The position numbers and the translations under genes were made by a program. The notes under the pieces are model-generated. The model searched no databases. It saw only the letters and a list, made by a program, of their open reading frames with translations, and was not told the origin of the DNA. Source: Microbulbifer sp. ALW1 (lineage in GTDB: Bacteria; Pseudomonadota; Gammaproteobacteria; Pseudomonadales; Cellvibrionaceae). From it: a stretch of 64,000 nt of DNA. Positions 8,001 to 18,093 of this stretch are shown here, piece by piece. The DNA lies in contig NZ_CP047569.1 of assembly GCF_009903625.1 (NCBI RefSeq), forward strand, positions 2,892,501-2,956,500, read 5' to 3'. Each line of letters opens with the position of its first letter. The first letter of the stretch is position 1.

Positions 8001-8570
8001 TCAGCCCAGTGCACGGCGGCGGAAGATTGGCTGTGTCTGGTCTACCGCTGCCTGGTAGCTATCGGTAAAGTCCTGCATGGAGTCCAGCAGTCCTTCCAGC
8101 GGTTGGTCGCCCTGGTAAGCAAAGGCGTTAAAGCCACAGCGCTTGAGGTACGTCAGCTGGTCGCGGATAAAATTACCTACCGCACGCAACTCACCCTCAA
8201 ATCCATAGCGCTGGCGCAACAGGCGGCCGGCGGTGAAAGCGCGGCCATCGGTAAAGGCGGGGAAGTGCGCCGCGATCAATGGCAGCTCGGAAGCCTGGTC
8301 ACCGATCAGCTCCGCCGTTTCATCGCTGTCCAGCCAAACGCCGATTTCATTTTTGCGCTCGGCTAACTGTTCGCGCAGTGCCAGCCACACAGTCAGCGGC
8401 AGAATCACTTTGCCGGGGGCCAGATTCTCTGCGGTAATCTCGGTGTCACCGTCCAGTGGCAACAGGTTCCACCCATTGGCTACAACTTCGCCATCGATAA
8501 TCAGGCGCTCGGGATTCTCCGGCAGCGCACCTACAGGCTTTTTCACGGAGGGGTTAGCTGGCTTTGGCAT
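8001..8570 (-). CDS. DUF934 protein, sulfite reductase partner
   Basis: A 189-residue DUF934 protein (NPERLIIDGEVVANGW near the N-terminus, then GVWLDSDE and IAAHFPAFTDGRAFTAGRLLRQRYGF). The family occurs almost always directly after ferredoxin-type nitrite/sulfite reductases, as here. It is presumed to help sulfite reduction or its electron supply; the mechanism is unknown. The start at 8570 overlaps the reductase gene's 3' end by 17 bases, implying translational coupling; the frame stays open upstream but only as antisense-like sequence within the reductase. Confidence 0.88.
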   Translation of the reverse strand: MPKPANPSVKKPVGALPENPERLIIDGEVVANGWNLLPLDGDTEITAENLAPGKVILPLTVWLALREQLAERKNEIGVWLDSDETAELIGDQASELPLIAAHFPAFTDGRAFTAGRLLRQRYGFEGELRAVGNFIRDQLTYLKRCGFNAFAYQGDQPLEGLLDSMQDFTDSYQAAVDQTQPIFRRRALG

Positions 8571-10218
8571 ATACACGCTCCTTGAATGGCTGCAGCCCGA
8601 TACGGTTGTAGGTGTCGATAAACAATTCTTCCGGCTGGCGGTTTTCGACGAATACATCGAGCAGTTTGCCGATGGTTTCCGGCATTTCCTCGCGGGAGAA
8701 GCTCGGGCCCAGTACCTTGCCGAGGCTTGCTTTCTCGCTGGCGCTACCGCCCAGCTGTACCTGATAAAACTCTTCGCCTTTCTTGTCGACGCCAAGAATG
8801 CCGATATGGCCGATGTGGTGGTGGCCACAGGCATTCATACAACCGGAAATGTTCAGGTCCAGGTCACCCAGGTCGTAGAGATAATCCAGGTCGTCGAATT
8901 TGCGCTGGATTGCTTCCGCCACCGGGATGGATTTCGCGTTCGCCAGAGAGCAATAGTCGCCACCCGGACAGCAGATCATGTCGGTGAGGGTGCCGATATT
9001 CGGTGTCGCAAAGCCGTTCTTGCGCGCCGCCTGCCACAGCTCGAACAGTCGTTCCTGCTCGACGTCGGCCAGAACAACGTTCTGTTCGTGCGTTACCCGC
9101 ACCTCGCCGAAACTGAATTCATCGGCCAGGTCGGCAATGGCTTCCAGCTGACGGTCGGTTACGTCACCGGGTGGAATGCCGGTGGGCTTGGTGCTCAGGG
9201 TCACAGCCTGATAACCGGGAACCCGGTGCGGGAAAGTGTTGCGTTCCAGCCAGCGGGCAAAGGCCTTTTCCTGGCCCGCCTGATCACGCAGTACCGCTTC
9301 TGCATGACCACCATTGACGGTTTTGTACGCGTGCTCCGGGAAGAACCGCTTGGACCACTGGATGGCTTCCGGGGTCAGCTGGTCGGCGCCGTCTTTGATC
9401 TGTTCCCACTCGGCTTCCACGCGGCGGGCAAACTCTTCCGGGCCCAGCGCCTTCACCAGGATTTTGATGCGCGCTTTGAACTTGTTGTCGCGGCGGCCCA
9501 ACTGGTTGTAAACACGCACAATGGCTTCCAGGTAGGAGAGCAGGTGCACTTCCGGCAGGAAGTCGCGGATGGCGACGCCGATGATCGGGGTGCGGCCCAG
9601 GCCGCCGCCCACAAAGATCTGGAATCCGGTTTCGCCCTGATCGTTCTTGACGATCTGCACGCCGATATCGTGCGCGCGGATGGCTGCGCGGTCCTGTTCA
9701 GTGCCGCAGACGGCGATTTTGAATTTGCGCGGCAGGAAGGCGAATTCGGGGTGGAAGGTGGACCACTGGCGAATCAGTTCGCAGTAGGGGCGCGGGTCCA
9801 CCAGCTCGTCCCGGGCAACGCCGGCAAACTGGTCGGTGGTGGTATTTCGGATGCAGTTACCGCTGGTCTGTACCGCGTGCATTTCCACTTCGGCCAGCTC
9901 GGCGAGGATATCCGGCACATCTTCCAGATTTGGCCAGTTCAGCTGTACGTTCTGGCGGGTAGTGAAGTGGGCGTAACCCTTGTCGTATTTGCGGGTGATA
10001 TGGGCCAGACGGCGCACCTGAGTGCTGTTCAGCAGGCCGTAGGGCACGGCAATTCGCAGCATGGGAGCAAGACGCTGAACATAAAGGCCGTTTTGCAGGC
10101 GCAGGGGCAGAAATTCTTCTTCGCTCAGTTCACCGGCGAGATAGCGTTCGGTCTGTCCGCGAAACTGGGCCACCCGTTCCCGGATCAGCTTGTGGTCCTG
10201 TTCATCGTATTGATACAT
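8554..10218 (-). CDS. cysI: Nitrite/sulfite reductase hemoprotein (assimilatory, CysI-type)
   Basis: A 554-residue siroheme/[4Fe-4S] reductase catalysing six-electron reduction of sulfite to sulfide. Paired ferrite/ferredoxin-like reductase repeats are visible. Cluster ligands lie in CCPGGDYC (about residues 415-423) and GCMNACGH (about 460-466), and the siroheme-contact TSGNCIRNTT segment is present. No CysJ flavoprotein is nearby, and the DUF934 partner points to sulfite rather than nitrite as substrate. Leader 10219-10523 holds a strong dyad (10337-10358) that may be the operator of a sulfur regulator. Confidence 0.88.
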   Translation of the reverse strand: MYQYDEQDHKLIRERVAQFRGQTERYLAGELSEEEFLPLRLQNGLYVQRLAPMLRIAVPYGLLNSTQVRRLAHITRKYDKGYAHFTTRQNVQLNWPNLEDVPDILAELAEVEMHAVQTSGNCIRNTTTDQFAGVARDELVDPRPYCELIRQWSTFHPEFAFLPRKFKIAVCGTEQDRAAIRAHDIGVQIVKNDQGETGFQIFVGGGLGRTPIIGVAIRDFLPEVHLLSYLEAIVRVYNQLGRRDNKFKARIKILVKALGPEEFARRVEAEWEQIKDGADQLTPEAIQWSKRFFPEHAYKTVNGGHAEAVLRDQAGQEKAFARWLERNTFPHRVPGYQAVTLSTKPTGIPPGDVTDRQLEAIADLADEFSFGEVRVTHEQNVVLADVEQERLFELWQAARKNGFATPNIGTLTDMICCPGGDYCSLANAKSIPVAEAIQRKFDDLDYLYDLGDLDLNISGCMNACGHHHIGHIGILGVDKKGEEFYQVQLGGSASEKASLGKVLGPSFSREEMPETIGKLLDVFVENRQPEELFIDTYNRIGLQPFKERVYAKAS

Positions 10219-10336
10219 AAGAGCTTGATTCCATTGCTTTTTTACGCCGACTCTCAGGGCGCAACCGGCGCCCGACAGGCGCTCTTGAGGCTATCAGCCA
10301 CCGTGAGATGGCGCATAACATACCAGTCGCCTTATA

Positions 10337-10358
10337 CGAAAAATAACAATATTTTTCG
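10337..10358. promoter_or_regulatory. AT-rich perfect dyad in the cysI / small-ORF intergenic region
   Basis: Nine-base perfect arms CGAAAAATA and TATTTTTCG separated by ACAA. It lies 118 bases upstream of cysI and 165 bases upstream of the divergent 44-residue ORF, so it could serve either promoter. A second small dyad, TAACC-TTCG-GTTA, follows at about 10368-10381. The remaining intergenic sequence (10219-10523) shows no recognised gene. Confidence 0.45.
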
Positions 10359-10523
10359 CTAACTTAGTAACCTTCGGTTATAAGCCTTGGGTAATACCCT
10401 GCGCGGATCAAAAACCGCGCTATTGCAGGCCCAACGGGGATTTGATCTACTTGGAAAGTCGCATTCTTGCGGCACTGCTACCTTTAAAAACAATAATGAG
10501 TTCTTAACTGACGGAGTATTCCG

Positions 10524-10658
10524 ATGAGTGATGAAGCAGTAAGAGAAGTAGTAGTTGTATCCGACGATAGCGATAACCTGGTAGATGCCCTTGCGGCAGT
10601 GGCACTGGTGGCCATTTTCGTCGCTACCTGTATATTCTGGGTCGCTTCACAAGGCTGA
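10524..10658 (+). CDS. 44-residue single-span membrane protein, hypothetical
   Basis: A short ORF starting ATG AGT GAT GAA with GGAG seven bases upstream and a strong rho-independent terminator 56 bases after the stop. The acidic N-terminal half (SDEAVREVVVVSDDSDNLVD) is followed by one hydrophobic helix (LAAVALVAIFVATCIFWVA) and ends SQG. That is the layout of a small inner-membrane protein with N-terminus outside or in contact with a partner. It stands alone between divergent cysI and convergent DUF2970. I do not recognise a family. RBS, codon pattern and dedicated terminator support a real gene. Confidence 0.65.
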   Translation: MSDEAVREVVVVSDDSDNLVDALAAVALVAIFVATCIFWVASQG

Positions 10659-10713
10659 GGCCTCGATTGCGGGCCCGCTGACCGCTAGCCCGTAGCTTGA
10701 GATAGGTCGCTAT

Positions 10714-10743
10714 CCCGGAACCTCGTGGTTCCGGGCAGTTTTT
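10714..10743 (+). terminator. Rho-independent terminator
   Basis: Nine-base GC-rich arms CCCGGAACC and GGTTCCGGG around TCGT, followed by CAG and five T. It terminates the 44-residue ORF. Confidence 0.9.
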
Positions 10744-10799
10744 GCCTTTGCCATTCCCTGGGACTTTTAGTGTTCCATTATTGGGCCACTATTGCTCGA

Positions 10800-11018
10800 T
10801 TATTGCCCCATGTTGCCGAGTACCGTCTTCACGACCAGCACCAGTGTGATCACAAAGAGTGCGGTGAAGATAAGCCCGGCGGCGATATAGGTCTTGATAC
10901 TCCCGCCCTTGAAATCCCTTTCCCGATTTTTGTTGGTCTGAACGCCGATCGCCGCGGCCAGGGTGCTGAGCACTACCTGGCCGAAAGAGGGTTTCTGATC
11001 CTTGTTGTCTTCACTCAT
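10800..11018 (-). CDS. DUF2970 small membrane protein
   Basis: A 72-residue protein with the DUF2970 pattern: a charged N-terminus, PSFGQVVLSTLAAAIGVQ, a basic NKNRERDFKGGS loop, then one strong C-terminal transmembrane helix (YIAAGLIFTALFVITLVLVV). Found widely in beta- and gammaproteobacteria with no known role. It lies 59 bases downstream of metH on the same strand and could be read through from it. Confidence 0.85.
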   Translation of the reverse strand: MSEDNKDQKPSFGQVVLSTLAAAIGVQTNKNRERDFKGGSIKTYIAAGLIFTALFVITLVLVVKTVLGNMGQ

Positions 11019-11077
11019 ACCATCTTCCTGCGGTTTCGCCTTCCGTTCGCCGCTGGCGCGGCTTCAGGGCACAGCGG

Positions 11078-14000
11078 TCAGTCTTCGAGGTTCGGTCGCA
11101 ACCAGCGCTCCAGTTGCTGTTCGGTCATGCCTTTGCGCTCGGCCAGGCTTGCCAGCTGGTCACGCCCGATCTTGCCCACATTGAAATACTTGGATTCCGG
11201 GTGGGCAAAGTACCATCCGCTAACCGCGGCCGCTGGCATCATCGCAAAGCTGGAGGTCAGCTCCATACCCGCATTTTGTTCCGCATTCAGCAGCTTGAAC
11301 AGGGTGGCCTTCTCCGTGTGATCCGGGCAGGCGGGGTAGCCGGGGGCCGGGCGGATGCCAGAGTAGGCTTCCTTGATCAGGTCTTCGTTGCTGAGGGTTT
11401 CGTCGGCCTGGTAGCCCCAGTACTGCCTGCGCACTTCCCGGTGCAGGTATTCCGCAAAGGATTCCGCCAGGCGGTCGGCGAGGGCCTTCACCATGATTGC
11501 ACTGTAGTCATCGTGCTTGGCTTCATACTCTGCGGCCAGTTCGTCGGCACCGATGCCCGTGGTTACGGCAAAGCCGCCCACATAGTCCGCTACACCGGAT
11601 CCGACCGGAGCTACAAAGTCCGCAAGGGAGCGACAGTAGCCGTCGCCACCGCGCTTCTGAATTTGCTGGCGCATCTGGTGCAGGCGGGCGACTTCCTCGC
11701 TGCGGCTTTCGTCGCTGTAAACGATGATGTCGTCACCGTCCGAGTTGGCCGGCCACAGGCCGAACACGGCGCGGGCCTTGAGGCGCTTGTTGTCGATCAG
11801 GTCCGCCAGCATGGTCTGGGCATTTTTGAACAGGTCGGTAGCCGCTTCACCCACGACTTCGTCGTTGAGAATGGCTGGATATTTGCCCGCCAGGTCCCAG
11901 GAGATGAAGAAGGGTGTCCAGTCGATGGTGTCGACCAGTTTCTCCAGCGGGAAATCGTCCAGCACGGTGAGGCCTGGGTTGTTCGGCACCTTTGGCGTGA
12001 AGTTGGCCCAATCGAATTGCGGGCCGGCCTTCAGTGCTTCTTCATAGGTCAGGCGCGGGTCGTTGCGCTTGCGGTTCTTGGTGCGCTCGCGCACTTTTTC
12101 GTACTCGTCCCGAATACTCTGGACAAATTCCGGGCGCAGCTCGTCAGACAGCAATTTACTGGCGACACCGACCGCTCGGGAGGCATCTGCGACATACACC
12201 GTCTGGTTGCGATTGAATTGCGGATCGATTTTCACCGCAGTATGCGCCTTGGAGGTGGTAGCGCCGCCAATCAGCAGGGGGATATCAAAGCCCTGGCGTT
12301 CCATTTCCGCAGCCACATGGACCATTTCATCCAGGGACGGGGTGATTAGGCCGGAAAGGCCGATGATGTCGCACTTCTCGTCTTTTGCGGTTTGCAGGAT
12401 GGTTTCCGCGGGCACCATCACGCCGAGATCGATCACCTCAAAGTTGTTACAGGCCAGCACCACGCCCACGATGTTTTTGCCGATATCGTGTACATCACCT
12501 TTTACGGTCGCCATCAGAATGCGGCCGTTGGGCTTGCTCTCTTCGGTCTTCTCTGCCTCGATATAAGGCTGCAGGTAGGCCACCGCCTGTTTCATTACGC
12601 GCGCGGATTTCACCACCTGGGGCAGGAACATTTTGCCCTCGCCAAACAGATCGCCGACGATATTCATACCGTCCATCAGTGGGCCTTCGATTACGTCCAG
12701 TGGGCGCGCAGCAGCCTGGCGGGCGAGCTCGGTATCTTCCTCAATAAAGTTGTTGACCCCTTTTACCAGCGAGTGCGCCAGTCGCTCGTTGATTGGCAGT
12801 TGGCGCCAGGCGAGGTCTTCCTTGCGCTCGGCGGTGGCACCGTCGCCGCGGTATTTTTCTGCAATATCCAGCAGCGCTTCGGTGGCGTCGTCGTTGTGAT
12901 TGAGAATGACGTCCTCGACCTTTTCCCGCAGTTCATCTGGCAGGTCGTCGTACACCGCCAGCTGGCCGGCGTTGACGATGCCCATGTTCAGGCCCGCCTT
13001 GATGGCGTAGTACAGGAATACGGAGTGAATGGCCTCGCGCACCGGGTTGTTGCCGCGGAAGGAGAAAGACACATTGGAAACGCCGCCGGACACGCTGGCG
13101 CCCGGCAGGTTTTCGCGGATCCACTGGGTGGCCTGGATAAAGTCCACTGCGTAGTTGTTGTGCTCTTCAATACCGGTGGCGACCGCAAAGATGTTCGGGT
13201 CGAAAATGATATCGCAGGGATTGAAGCCGACTTTGTCCACCAGCACATCGTAACTGCGTTTACAGATTTCGATCTTGCGCTCGAAGGTGTCGGCCTGGCC
13301 GTCTTCATCGAATGCCATCACCACCACCGCGGCGCCGTAGCGCAGGCAGGATTTGGCCTTGGCGATAAAGTCTTCTTCACCTTCTTTCAGGCTGATGGAG
13401 TTGACGATGGGTTTGCCCTGGATGCACTGCAGGCCCGCTTCGATCACTTCCCATTTGGAGGAGTCCACCATAAACGGCACTTTGGAAATGTCCGGTTCGG
13501 TAGCGCAAAGATTCAGGAAACGGCGCATGGCGGCAACGGAATCCAGCATCGCCTCGTCCATGTTGAAGTCGATTACCTGGGCACCGTCTTCCACCTGGGC
13601 GGCGGCAACCTGTAGCGCGGTGTCGTAATCCTCTTCCATGATCAGGCGCTTGAAGCGCGCAGAGCCGGTAACGTTACAGCGCTCGCCCACGTTTACGAAC
13701 AGCGCGTTTTCATCCACCACGTAGGGCTCGAGGCCGGACAGGCGCAGGGCGGGTTTCAGCTTGGGCAGTTTGCGCGGGGCTACATCCGCGACCGCATCGG
13801 CAATCGCGCGGATGTGTTCCGGGGTAGTACCGCAGCAGCCACCGAGAATGTTGATAAAGCCACTGCGCGCAAACTCGGCGACGATGGCCGCGGTTTCTTC
13901 CGGCGTTTCGTCGTACTCGCCGAATTCGTTCGGCAGGCCGGCATTGGGGTGGGCAGAAACGTGCTCGGCACAGACGCCGGATAGGGCCTCTACATAGGGG

Positions 14001-14785
14001 CGCAACTCGGTGGCGCCGAGGGCACAGTTCAGGCCCACGGAAAGCGGCTTGGCGTGACCCACGGAATAGTAGAAGGCTTCGGTAGTCTGGCCGGACAGGG
14101 TACGGCCCGAGGCATCGGTAATGGTGCCGGAAATCATGATTGGCAGCTCAAAACCGCGCTGATCAAACACCTCTTTGAGCGCGTAAATGGCCGCCTTGGC
14201 ATTCAGGGTATCGAAGATGGTTTCGATCAGGATGATGTCCGAGCCACCGTCGATCAGTGCGTTGGTGGACTCGATATAGTTCTCCACCAGCGCATCAAAG
14301 GTGACGTTGCGCGCACCCGGGTCATTCACATCGGGCGAGATACTGGCGGTGCGGGAGGTCGGGCCCAGTACCCCTGCAACAAAGCGCGGCTTGTCCGGGG
14401 TGGACAGGGCATCTGCAGCGCGGCGGGCCACTTCGGCAGCCACACGGTTCAACTCCGGCACCAAGTCTTCCATGTCGTAATCGGACTGGGATAGGCGGGT
14501 GGCATTGAAGGTGTTGGTCTCGATGATATCGGCACCGGCCTCGAGATAGTCCCGGTGGATACGCTCGATCAGGTCCGGCTGGGTCAGGACCAGCAGGTCG
14601 TTGTTGCCCTTGATATCGGACGGGTAGTCGGCAAAGCGTTCACCGCGGTAGTCCGCTTCCTCAAGCTTCTCGCGCTGGATCATGGTGCCCATGGCGCCAT
14701 CCAGGATCAGGATGCGCTCCGCGAGGGCGTTGTGAAGCTGCTTGATACGTTGGTCACGGGACTGCTGAGACCGGGCGTCCGACAT
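11078..14785 (-). CDS. metH: Cobalamin-dependent methionine synthase
   Basis: Full-length MetH of 1235 residues transferring methyl from 5-methyltetrahydrofolate to homocysteine via cobalamin. In order: homocysteine/zinc domain (GLNCALG and [11 protein letters not shown] zinc cysteines), pterin-binding domain ([13 protein letters not shown]), cap, cobalamin-binding domain with the lower-axial histidine motif [15 protein letters not shown], and the C-terminal AdoMet activation domain ([14 protein letters not shown]). The ATG at 14785 is preferred because AAGGA lies seven bases upstream; another ATG two codons earlier is too close to it. No B12 riboswitch is evident in the roughly 250-base leader. 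Confidence 0.97.
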   Translation of the reverse strand: MSDARSQQSRDQRIKQLHNALAERILILDGAMGTMIQREKLEEADYRGERFADYPSDIKGNNDLLVLTQPDLIERIHRDYLEAGADIIETNTFNATRLSQSDYDMEDLVPELNRVAAEVARRAADALSTPDKPRFVAGVLGPTSRTASISPDVNDPGARNVTFDALVENYIESTNALIDGGSDIILIETIFDTLNAKAAIYALKEVFDQRGFELPIMISGTITDASGRTLSGQTTEAFYYSVGHAKPLSVGLNCALGATELRPYVEALSGVCAEHVSAHPNAGLPNEFGEYDETPEETAAIVAEFARSGFINILGGCCGTTPEHIRAIADAVADVAPRKLPKLKPALRLSGLEPYVVDENALFVNVGERCNVTGSARFKRLIMEEDYDTALQVAAAQVEDGAQVIDFNMDEAMLDSVAAMRRFLNLCATEPDISKVPFMVDSSKWEVIEAGLQCIQGKPIVNSISLKEGEEDFIAKAKSCLRYGAAVVVMAFDEDGQADTFERKIEICKRSYDVLVDKVGFNPCDIIFDPNIFAVATGIEEHNNYAVDFIQATQWIRENLPGASVSGGVSNVSFSFRGNNPVREAIHSVFLYYAIKAGLNMGIVNAGQLAVYDDLPDELREKVEDVILNHNDDATEALLDIAEKYRGDGATAERKEDLAWRQLPINERLAHSLVKGVNNFIEEDTELARQAAARPLDVIEGPLMDGMNIVGDLFGEGKMFLPQVVKSARVMKQAVAYLQPYIEAEKTEESKPNGRILMATVKGDVHDIGKNIVGVVLACNNFEVIDLGVMVPAETILQTAKDEKCDIIGLSGLITPSLDEMVHVAAEMERQGFDIPLLIGGATTSKAHTAVKIDPQFNRNQTVYVADASRAVGVASKLLSDELRPEFVQSIRDEYEKVRERTKNRKRNDPRLTYEEALKAGPQFDWANFTPKVPNNPGLTVLDDFPLEKLVDTIDWTPFFISWDLAGKYPAILNDEVVGEAATDLFKNAQTMLADLIDNKRLKARAVFGLWPANSDGDDIIVYSDESRSEEVARLHQMRQQIQKRGGDGYCRSLADFVAPVGSGVADYVGGFAVTTGIGADELAAEYEAKHDDYSAIMVKALADRLAESFAEYLHREVRRQYWGYQADETLSNEDLIKEAYSGIRPAPGYPACPDHTEKATLFKLLNAEQNAGMELTSSFAMMPAAAVSGWYFAHPESKYFNVGKIGRDQLASLAERKGMTEQQLERWLRPNLED

Positions 14786-15031
14786 GGTCATTTCCTTAAA
14801 CCGGGGATCGAAAAAGGCGGCAATCTTAGCATAAAGCGGCGCCGTATCCGGTTCTCCGCGGACTTATACAGACTGTCTGCGCATAACGATGTAACCAAAT
14901 GTTCTACGGCGGTTGCCGGGGAGGGAGCGGGGAGAGCGAGGGTAGAGCGGGATACCGTAATTTCCGGGTAACCAACGAGCCCGTCACAGCCTACAGTTGG
15001 GGGATATCGGTATGGCTTGCGAGGAGGCCCT

Positions 15032-15709
15032 GTGAAAATTCTGATGGTGTTGACGTCTCACGACCAGCTCGGGAATACCGGCAAGAAAACCGGTTTCTGG
15101 CTGGAGGAATTTGCCGCGCCTTACTACGTGTTCGTGGACGCCGGCGCGGAGTTGACCCTCGCTTCGCCCAAAGGCGGCCAGCCCCCGCTGGACCCGAAAA
15201 GTGACGCGGATGATGCCCAGACGCCCGCCACCCGGCGCTTCCGGACTGACCCGGTAGCCCAGGAGGCCCTTGCAAACACCAAGAATCTGGACGATGTGGA
15301 TACCGATTGGTTCGACGCCGTCTTTTATCCGGGCGGACACGGTCCTTTGTGGGATTTGGCGGAAGACCAGCGTTCCATCGCCATCATTCAGGGGTTCTAC
15401 AGGGCCAACAAACCGGTTGGCGCCGTCTGTCACGCGCCGGCGGTGTTCCGGCACACTGTCGACGAGAGTGGGGAGCCGCTGGTCAGTGGCAAGCGGGTAA
15501 CGGGGTTCAGCAACAGCGAAGAGGATGGGGTGGGTCTGACCGACGTGGTGCCTTTCCTGGTCGAGGACATGCTGAAAGAGCGGGGCGCGGAATACTCCAA
15601 GGGCGACGATTGGCAGAGTCACATCTGTACCGATGGGCTACTGATTACCGGCCAGAATCCGGCTTCTTCAGAGGCGACCGCCAGGGCGCTGCTGGGTGCC
15701 GTCGGCTGA
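15032..15709 (+). CDS. DJ-1/PfpI family protein (type 1 glutamine amidotransferase-like)
   Basis: A 225-residue Hsp31-like member of the DJ-1/PfpI superfamily. The nucleophile elbow GAVCHAPA places the reactive cysteine at residue 133, and the early Glu in TGFWLEEF matches the conserved active-site glutamate. Related proteins are glyoxalase III, deglycase or chaperone-like enzymes acting on reactive carbonyls; which applies is unknown. A GTG start is chosen because AGGAGG lies just upstream (15022-15027). It is divergent from metH. Confidence 0.88.
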   Translation: MKILMVLTSHDQLGNTGKKTGFWLEEFAAPYYVFVDAGAELTLASPKGGQPPLDPKSDADDAQTPATRRFRTDPVAQEALANTKNLDDVDTDWFDAVFYPGGHGPLWDLAEDQRSIAIIQGFYRANKPVGAVCHAPAVFRHTVDESGEPLVSGKRVTGFSNSEEDGVGLTDVVPFLVEDMLKERGAEYSKGDDWQSHICTDGLLITGQNPASSEATARALLGAVG

Positions 15710-15846
15710 CCCGCTGTACCGCTTGATTTCGGGTACGGTTTATCTTGGCTGCAGTTGCGCGTAAAATACCCGACCGCTGAGCTTGGTTATTGAGCTTGGC
15801 GTCACCTGTAGGTCGAAGCTAGAAGCTCGGTTATTTGAGAAGGTTT

Positions 15847-16449
15847 ATGTCAGAACAGCTGTCCGAATTGAACGTCACCATTACCGAATCCGCCCAGGAA
15901 TACCTGCGTGACCTGCTGGCGAAGCAGGACTGCGAAGGCATTGCCATTCGCATGTTCGTGTCTAACCCCGGTACGCCCAATGCAGAGACCTGCATTGCCT
16001 ACAGTCGCCCGGGTGAAGAGAAAGAGGGCGATCTGGAAATGCAGCTGGATGGCTTCAAAGCGTACTTTGAAGGCCGCAGCGTGCCATACCTGGACGAAGC
16101 GCGGGTCGACTACTCCTCAGACAAAATGGGTGGCCAGCTTACCATCCGCGCGCCCAACTCCCGTATGCCCAAGGTCACCGACGATAGCCCCATCGAAGAT
16201 CGTATCAACTACGTCCTGTACAGCGACGTAAACCCGGGGCTCGCCTCCCACGGTGGTCAGGTGAGCCTGGAAAAGGTGACTGAAGATATGTACGCCGTAC
16301 TGAAATTCGGTGGCGGCTGCCAGGGCTGTGGCATGGTGGATATGACCCTGAAAGAGGGCGTAGAGAAAACCCTGCTGGAAAAAATCCCGGAGCTGGCCGG
16401 CGTGAAAGACATTACCGACCACTCGGATAAGTCTCAGGCGTACTACTGA
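15847..16449 (+). CDS. nfuA: Fe-S biogenesis protein NfuA
   Basis: A 200-residue Fe-S carrier that delivers [4Fe-4S] clusters to target enzymes. The N-terminal degenerate A-type domain (about 1-100, lacking its scaffold cysteines) is followed by a C-terminal Nfu domain with the cluster-binding CQGC motif (Cys158 and Cys161). Length and architecture match E. coli NfuA. The start follows AGAAGG. A strong terminator lies about 30 bases after the stop, so it is the last gene of its transcript. Confidence 0.95.
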   Translation: MSEQLSELNVTITESAQEYLRDLLAKQDCEGIAIRMFVSNPGTPNAETCIAYSRPGEEKEGDLEMQLDGFKAYFEGRSVPYLDEARVDYSSDKMGGQLTIRAPNSRMPKVTDDSPIEDRINYVLYSDVNPGLASHGGQVSLEKVTEDMYAVLKFGGGCQGCGMVDMTLKEGVEKTLLEKIPELAGVKDITDHSDKSQAYY

Positions 16450-16476
16450 GTTCCAGAGTAATCGGATTAAATTTTT

Positions 16477-16509
16477 TCAAAAAACCGCGGCTTGGCCGCG
16501 GTTTTTTTT
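16477..16509 (+). terminator. Rho-independent terminator after nfuA
   Basis: CCGCGGC, TTG, GCCGCGG flanked by an A run on the left and eight T on the right. It can act in both directions between convergent nfuA and the GH16 gene. Confidence 0.93.
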
Positions 16510-16572
16510 GCACTGAATTTATGACTTCAAGTTTGAATCAACAAAAATCGCCGGTACTTCGCCAGCTCGCGG

Positions 16573-18093
16573 TCACTGATAAACCCGCACGTAATCCACA
16601 TACATACGTTGTGGGAATACACTGCTGCCGTCCGGGCTGCCGGGCCAGCTTCCGCCCACGGCTACATTCAGCAAGATGAAGAAAGGGTGATCGAAAGCCC
16701 AGGGGCCATACTGTTCAACTTGAGCGCGGGAGGCATTGTAGAAGTTGTTTCCGTTGACGAACCAGCTGATACCGTTGCTGTTCCATTCGACCGCGTAAAC
16801 GTGATAACCGGCATCGACGTTCTGTCCTACATTGTAGGTACCCATGATTGGCGTATTGCCCGAGTATCCCGGCCCGTGCAGTGCACCGTGGGTGAGGGTG
16901 GGCTCGTAGCCGACGTGTTCCATGATGTCGATCTCGCCCGAATTCGGCCAGGGGGTTCCGGTGCGAATATTGCCACCCAGCATCCAGAACGCCGGCCAGA
17001 TGCCCTGGGTTTGCGGAAGCTTGATACGCGCTTCGATACGACCGTACTGGAACTCTTTCTTCCCAGCAGAAATCATCCGGGTTGAAGTGTACTGGCAGGC
17101 ACCGTACCAGCAGTTGTACCCGCCTTCTCTGCGTGCCTCGATCACCAGTACATTACTGCCCGCTTGCGCATCGTACTGAACGGATGCGTTCTGGCCGGCA
17201 GTGTAGTACTGCAATTCGCTATTACCCCAGCCACCGCCGCCAGTTTCGAAGGTCCAGTTTGCAGAGTTGATCGAGTCAAACTCATCTCCCCACACTAGGC
17301 CGTTATTTGCCGCGGGGCTCACCACAACAGAAGTGACATTGTCATTAAAGCCCTCGTTGTTGAGGCAGCCATCGTCTGCGCTGACGGTTACCGAATTACC
17401 GGTGAAATTGTCGTGCTCATAGAGCGTGGCCTGATAGCCGGAGGCAACACGGATGGAGGAGGCATCGTCGTTGATGAAACCGAGTGCCTGCAGGCTGGCG
17501 AGAGTGTAGCTGCCGACGCCCAACTTTGTTGACCAACCGCCAAAGTTGCAGTGTTGGTACACGGTGGCTACGCCATTGCCGGGGTTGTCAGCGACGACTT
17601 CGATCCAGTTTAGGTTCCAGTCACCAGTGGCCGCATAGACTCCCAGGCTGTAGGTGCCCTCGTCGATGTGCACCCGATGGGAAATCGTTTGCCAGTTTTG
17701 CCAGCCACCGGTATTTGGAACCGTCAGGTTGCCGAGAACAATCGAGCCGCCGTTCAAATCATTGGAAAGGGTACCTCCGGTCGCGCTGGCGACGCGAAAG
17801 CGAATGATGTAGTCACCGCTCGCTGGAATATTGAGGTTGTTGTAGGCGAGCCATTCGCCGGCGGCTACCCAGCCGACATTGTGGCCACCGCCGGAATCCG
17901 TAGTGACTTCAATATCCACATCATCGGCGCGGTAAGCGCCCCCGGTGTTGCCGGGTGTCGTGTCGTAAAAGGCGTTGTAATCCTCAGCCTGAAAGATGGT
18001 TGCCTGGGCCTGGCCATACAGGAGGGCTGCCGATATGCCCGTGGCCAGCACGCAGATTTTTTTTAAGTGCGCAAGGTGTTTCGAGATTCTCAT
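16573..18093 (-). CDS. Secreted GH16 endo-beta-glucanase (laminarinase type) with CBM6 and beta/gamma-crystallin domain
   Basis: A 506-residue exported glycoside hydrolase. A signal peptide (about 1-32) is followed by a CBM6 carbohydrate-binding module (about 35-162), a two-motif beta/gamma-crystallin-like domain (about 165-250: VYQHCNFGGWSTKL and TLYEHDNFTGNSV), then a C-terminal GH16 domain (about 260-506). The catalytic motif GEIDIMEHVG puts nucleophile Glu387, Asp389 and acid/base Glu392 as expected. The motif and the WPAFWMLG segment favour 1,3-beta-glucan (laminarin) over agar, but specificity is inferred. Start chosen at ATG with GAGAAGG upstream. Single gene with its own leader. Confidence 0.92.
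   Translation of the reverse strand: MRISKHLAHLKKICVLATGISAALLYGQAQATIFQAEDYNAFYDTTPGNTGGAYRADDVDIEVTTDSGGGHNVGWVAAGEWLAYNNLNIPASGDYIIRFRVASATGGTLSNDLNGGSIVLGNLTVPNTGGWQNWQTISHRVHIDEGTYSLGVYAATGDWNLNWIEVVADNPGNGVATVYQHCNFGGWSTKLGVGSYTLASLQALGFINDDASSIRVASGYQATLYEHDNFTGNSVTVSADDGCLNNEGFNDNVTSVVVSPAANNGLVWGDEFDSINSANWTFETGGGGWGNSELQYYTAGQNASVQYDAQAGSNVLVIEARREGGYNCWYGACQYTSTRMISAGKKEFQYGRIEARIKLPQTQGIWPAFWMLGGNIRTGTPWPNSGEIDIMEHVGYEPTLTHGALHGPGYSGNTPIMGTYNVGQNVDAGYHVYAVEWNSNGISWFVNGNNFYNASRAQVEQYGPWAFDHPFFILLNVAVGGSWPGSPDGSSVFPQRMYVDYVRVYQ

Noticed and set aside
8233..10362. A 709-codon open frame on the plus strand
   Set aside because: Fully antisense to the cysI and DUF934 genes; its translation has no domain pattern and it mirrors the codon periodicity of the real genes.
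12392..13615. A 407-codon plus-strand frame, and another at 11114-12349
   Set aside because: Antisense to metH, whose motifs are complete; no RBS or family pattern.
14786..15031. Cobalamin riboswitch upstream of metH
   Set aside because: No B12-box-like sequence or convincing multi-stem structure; the leader is also short for it.
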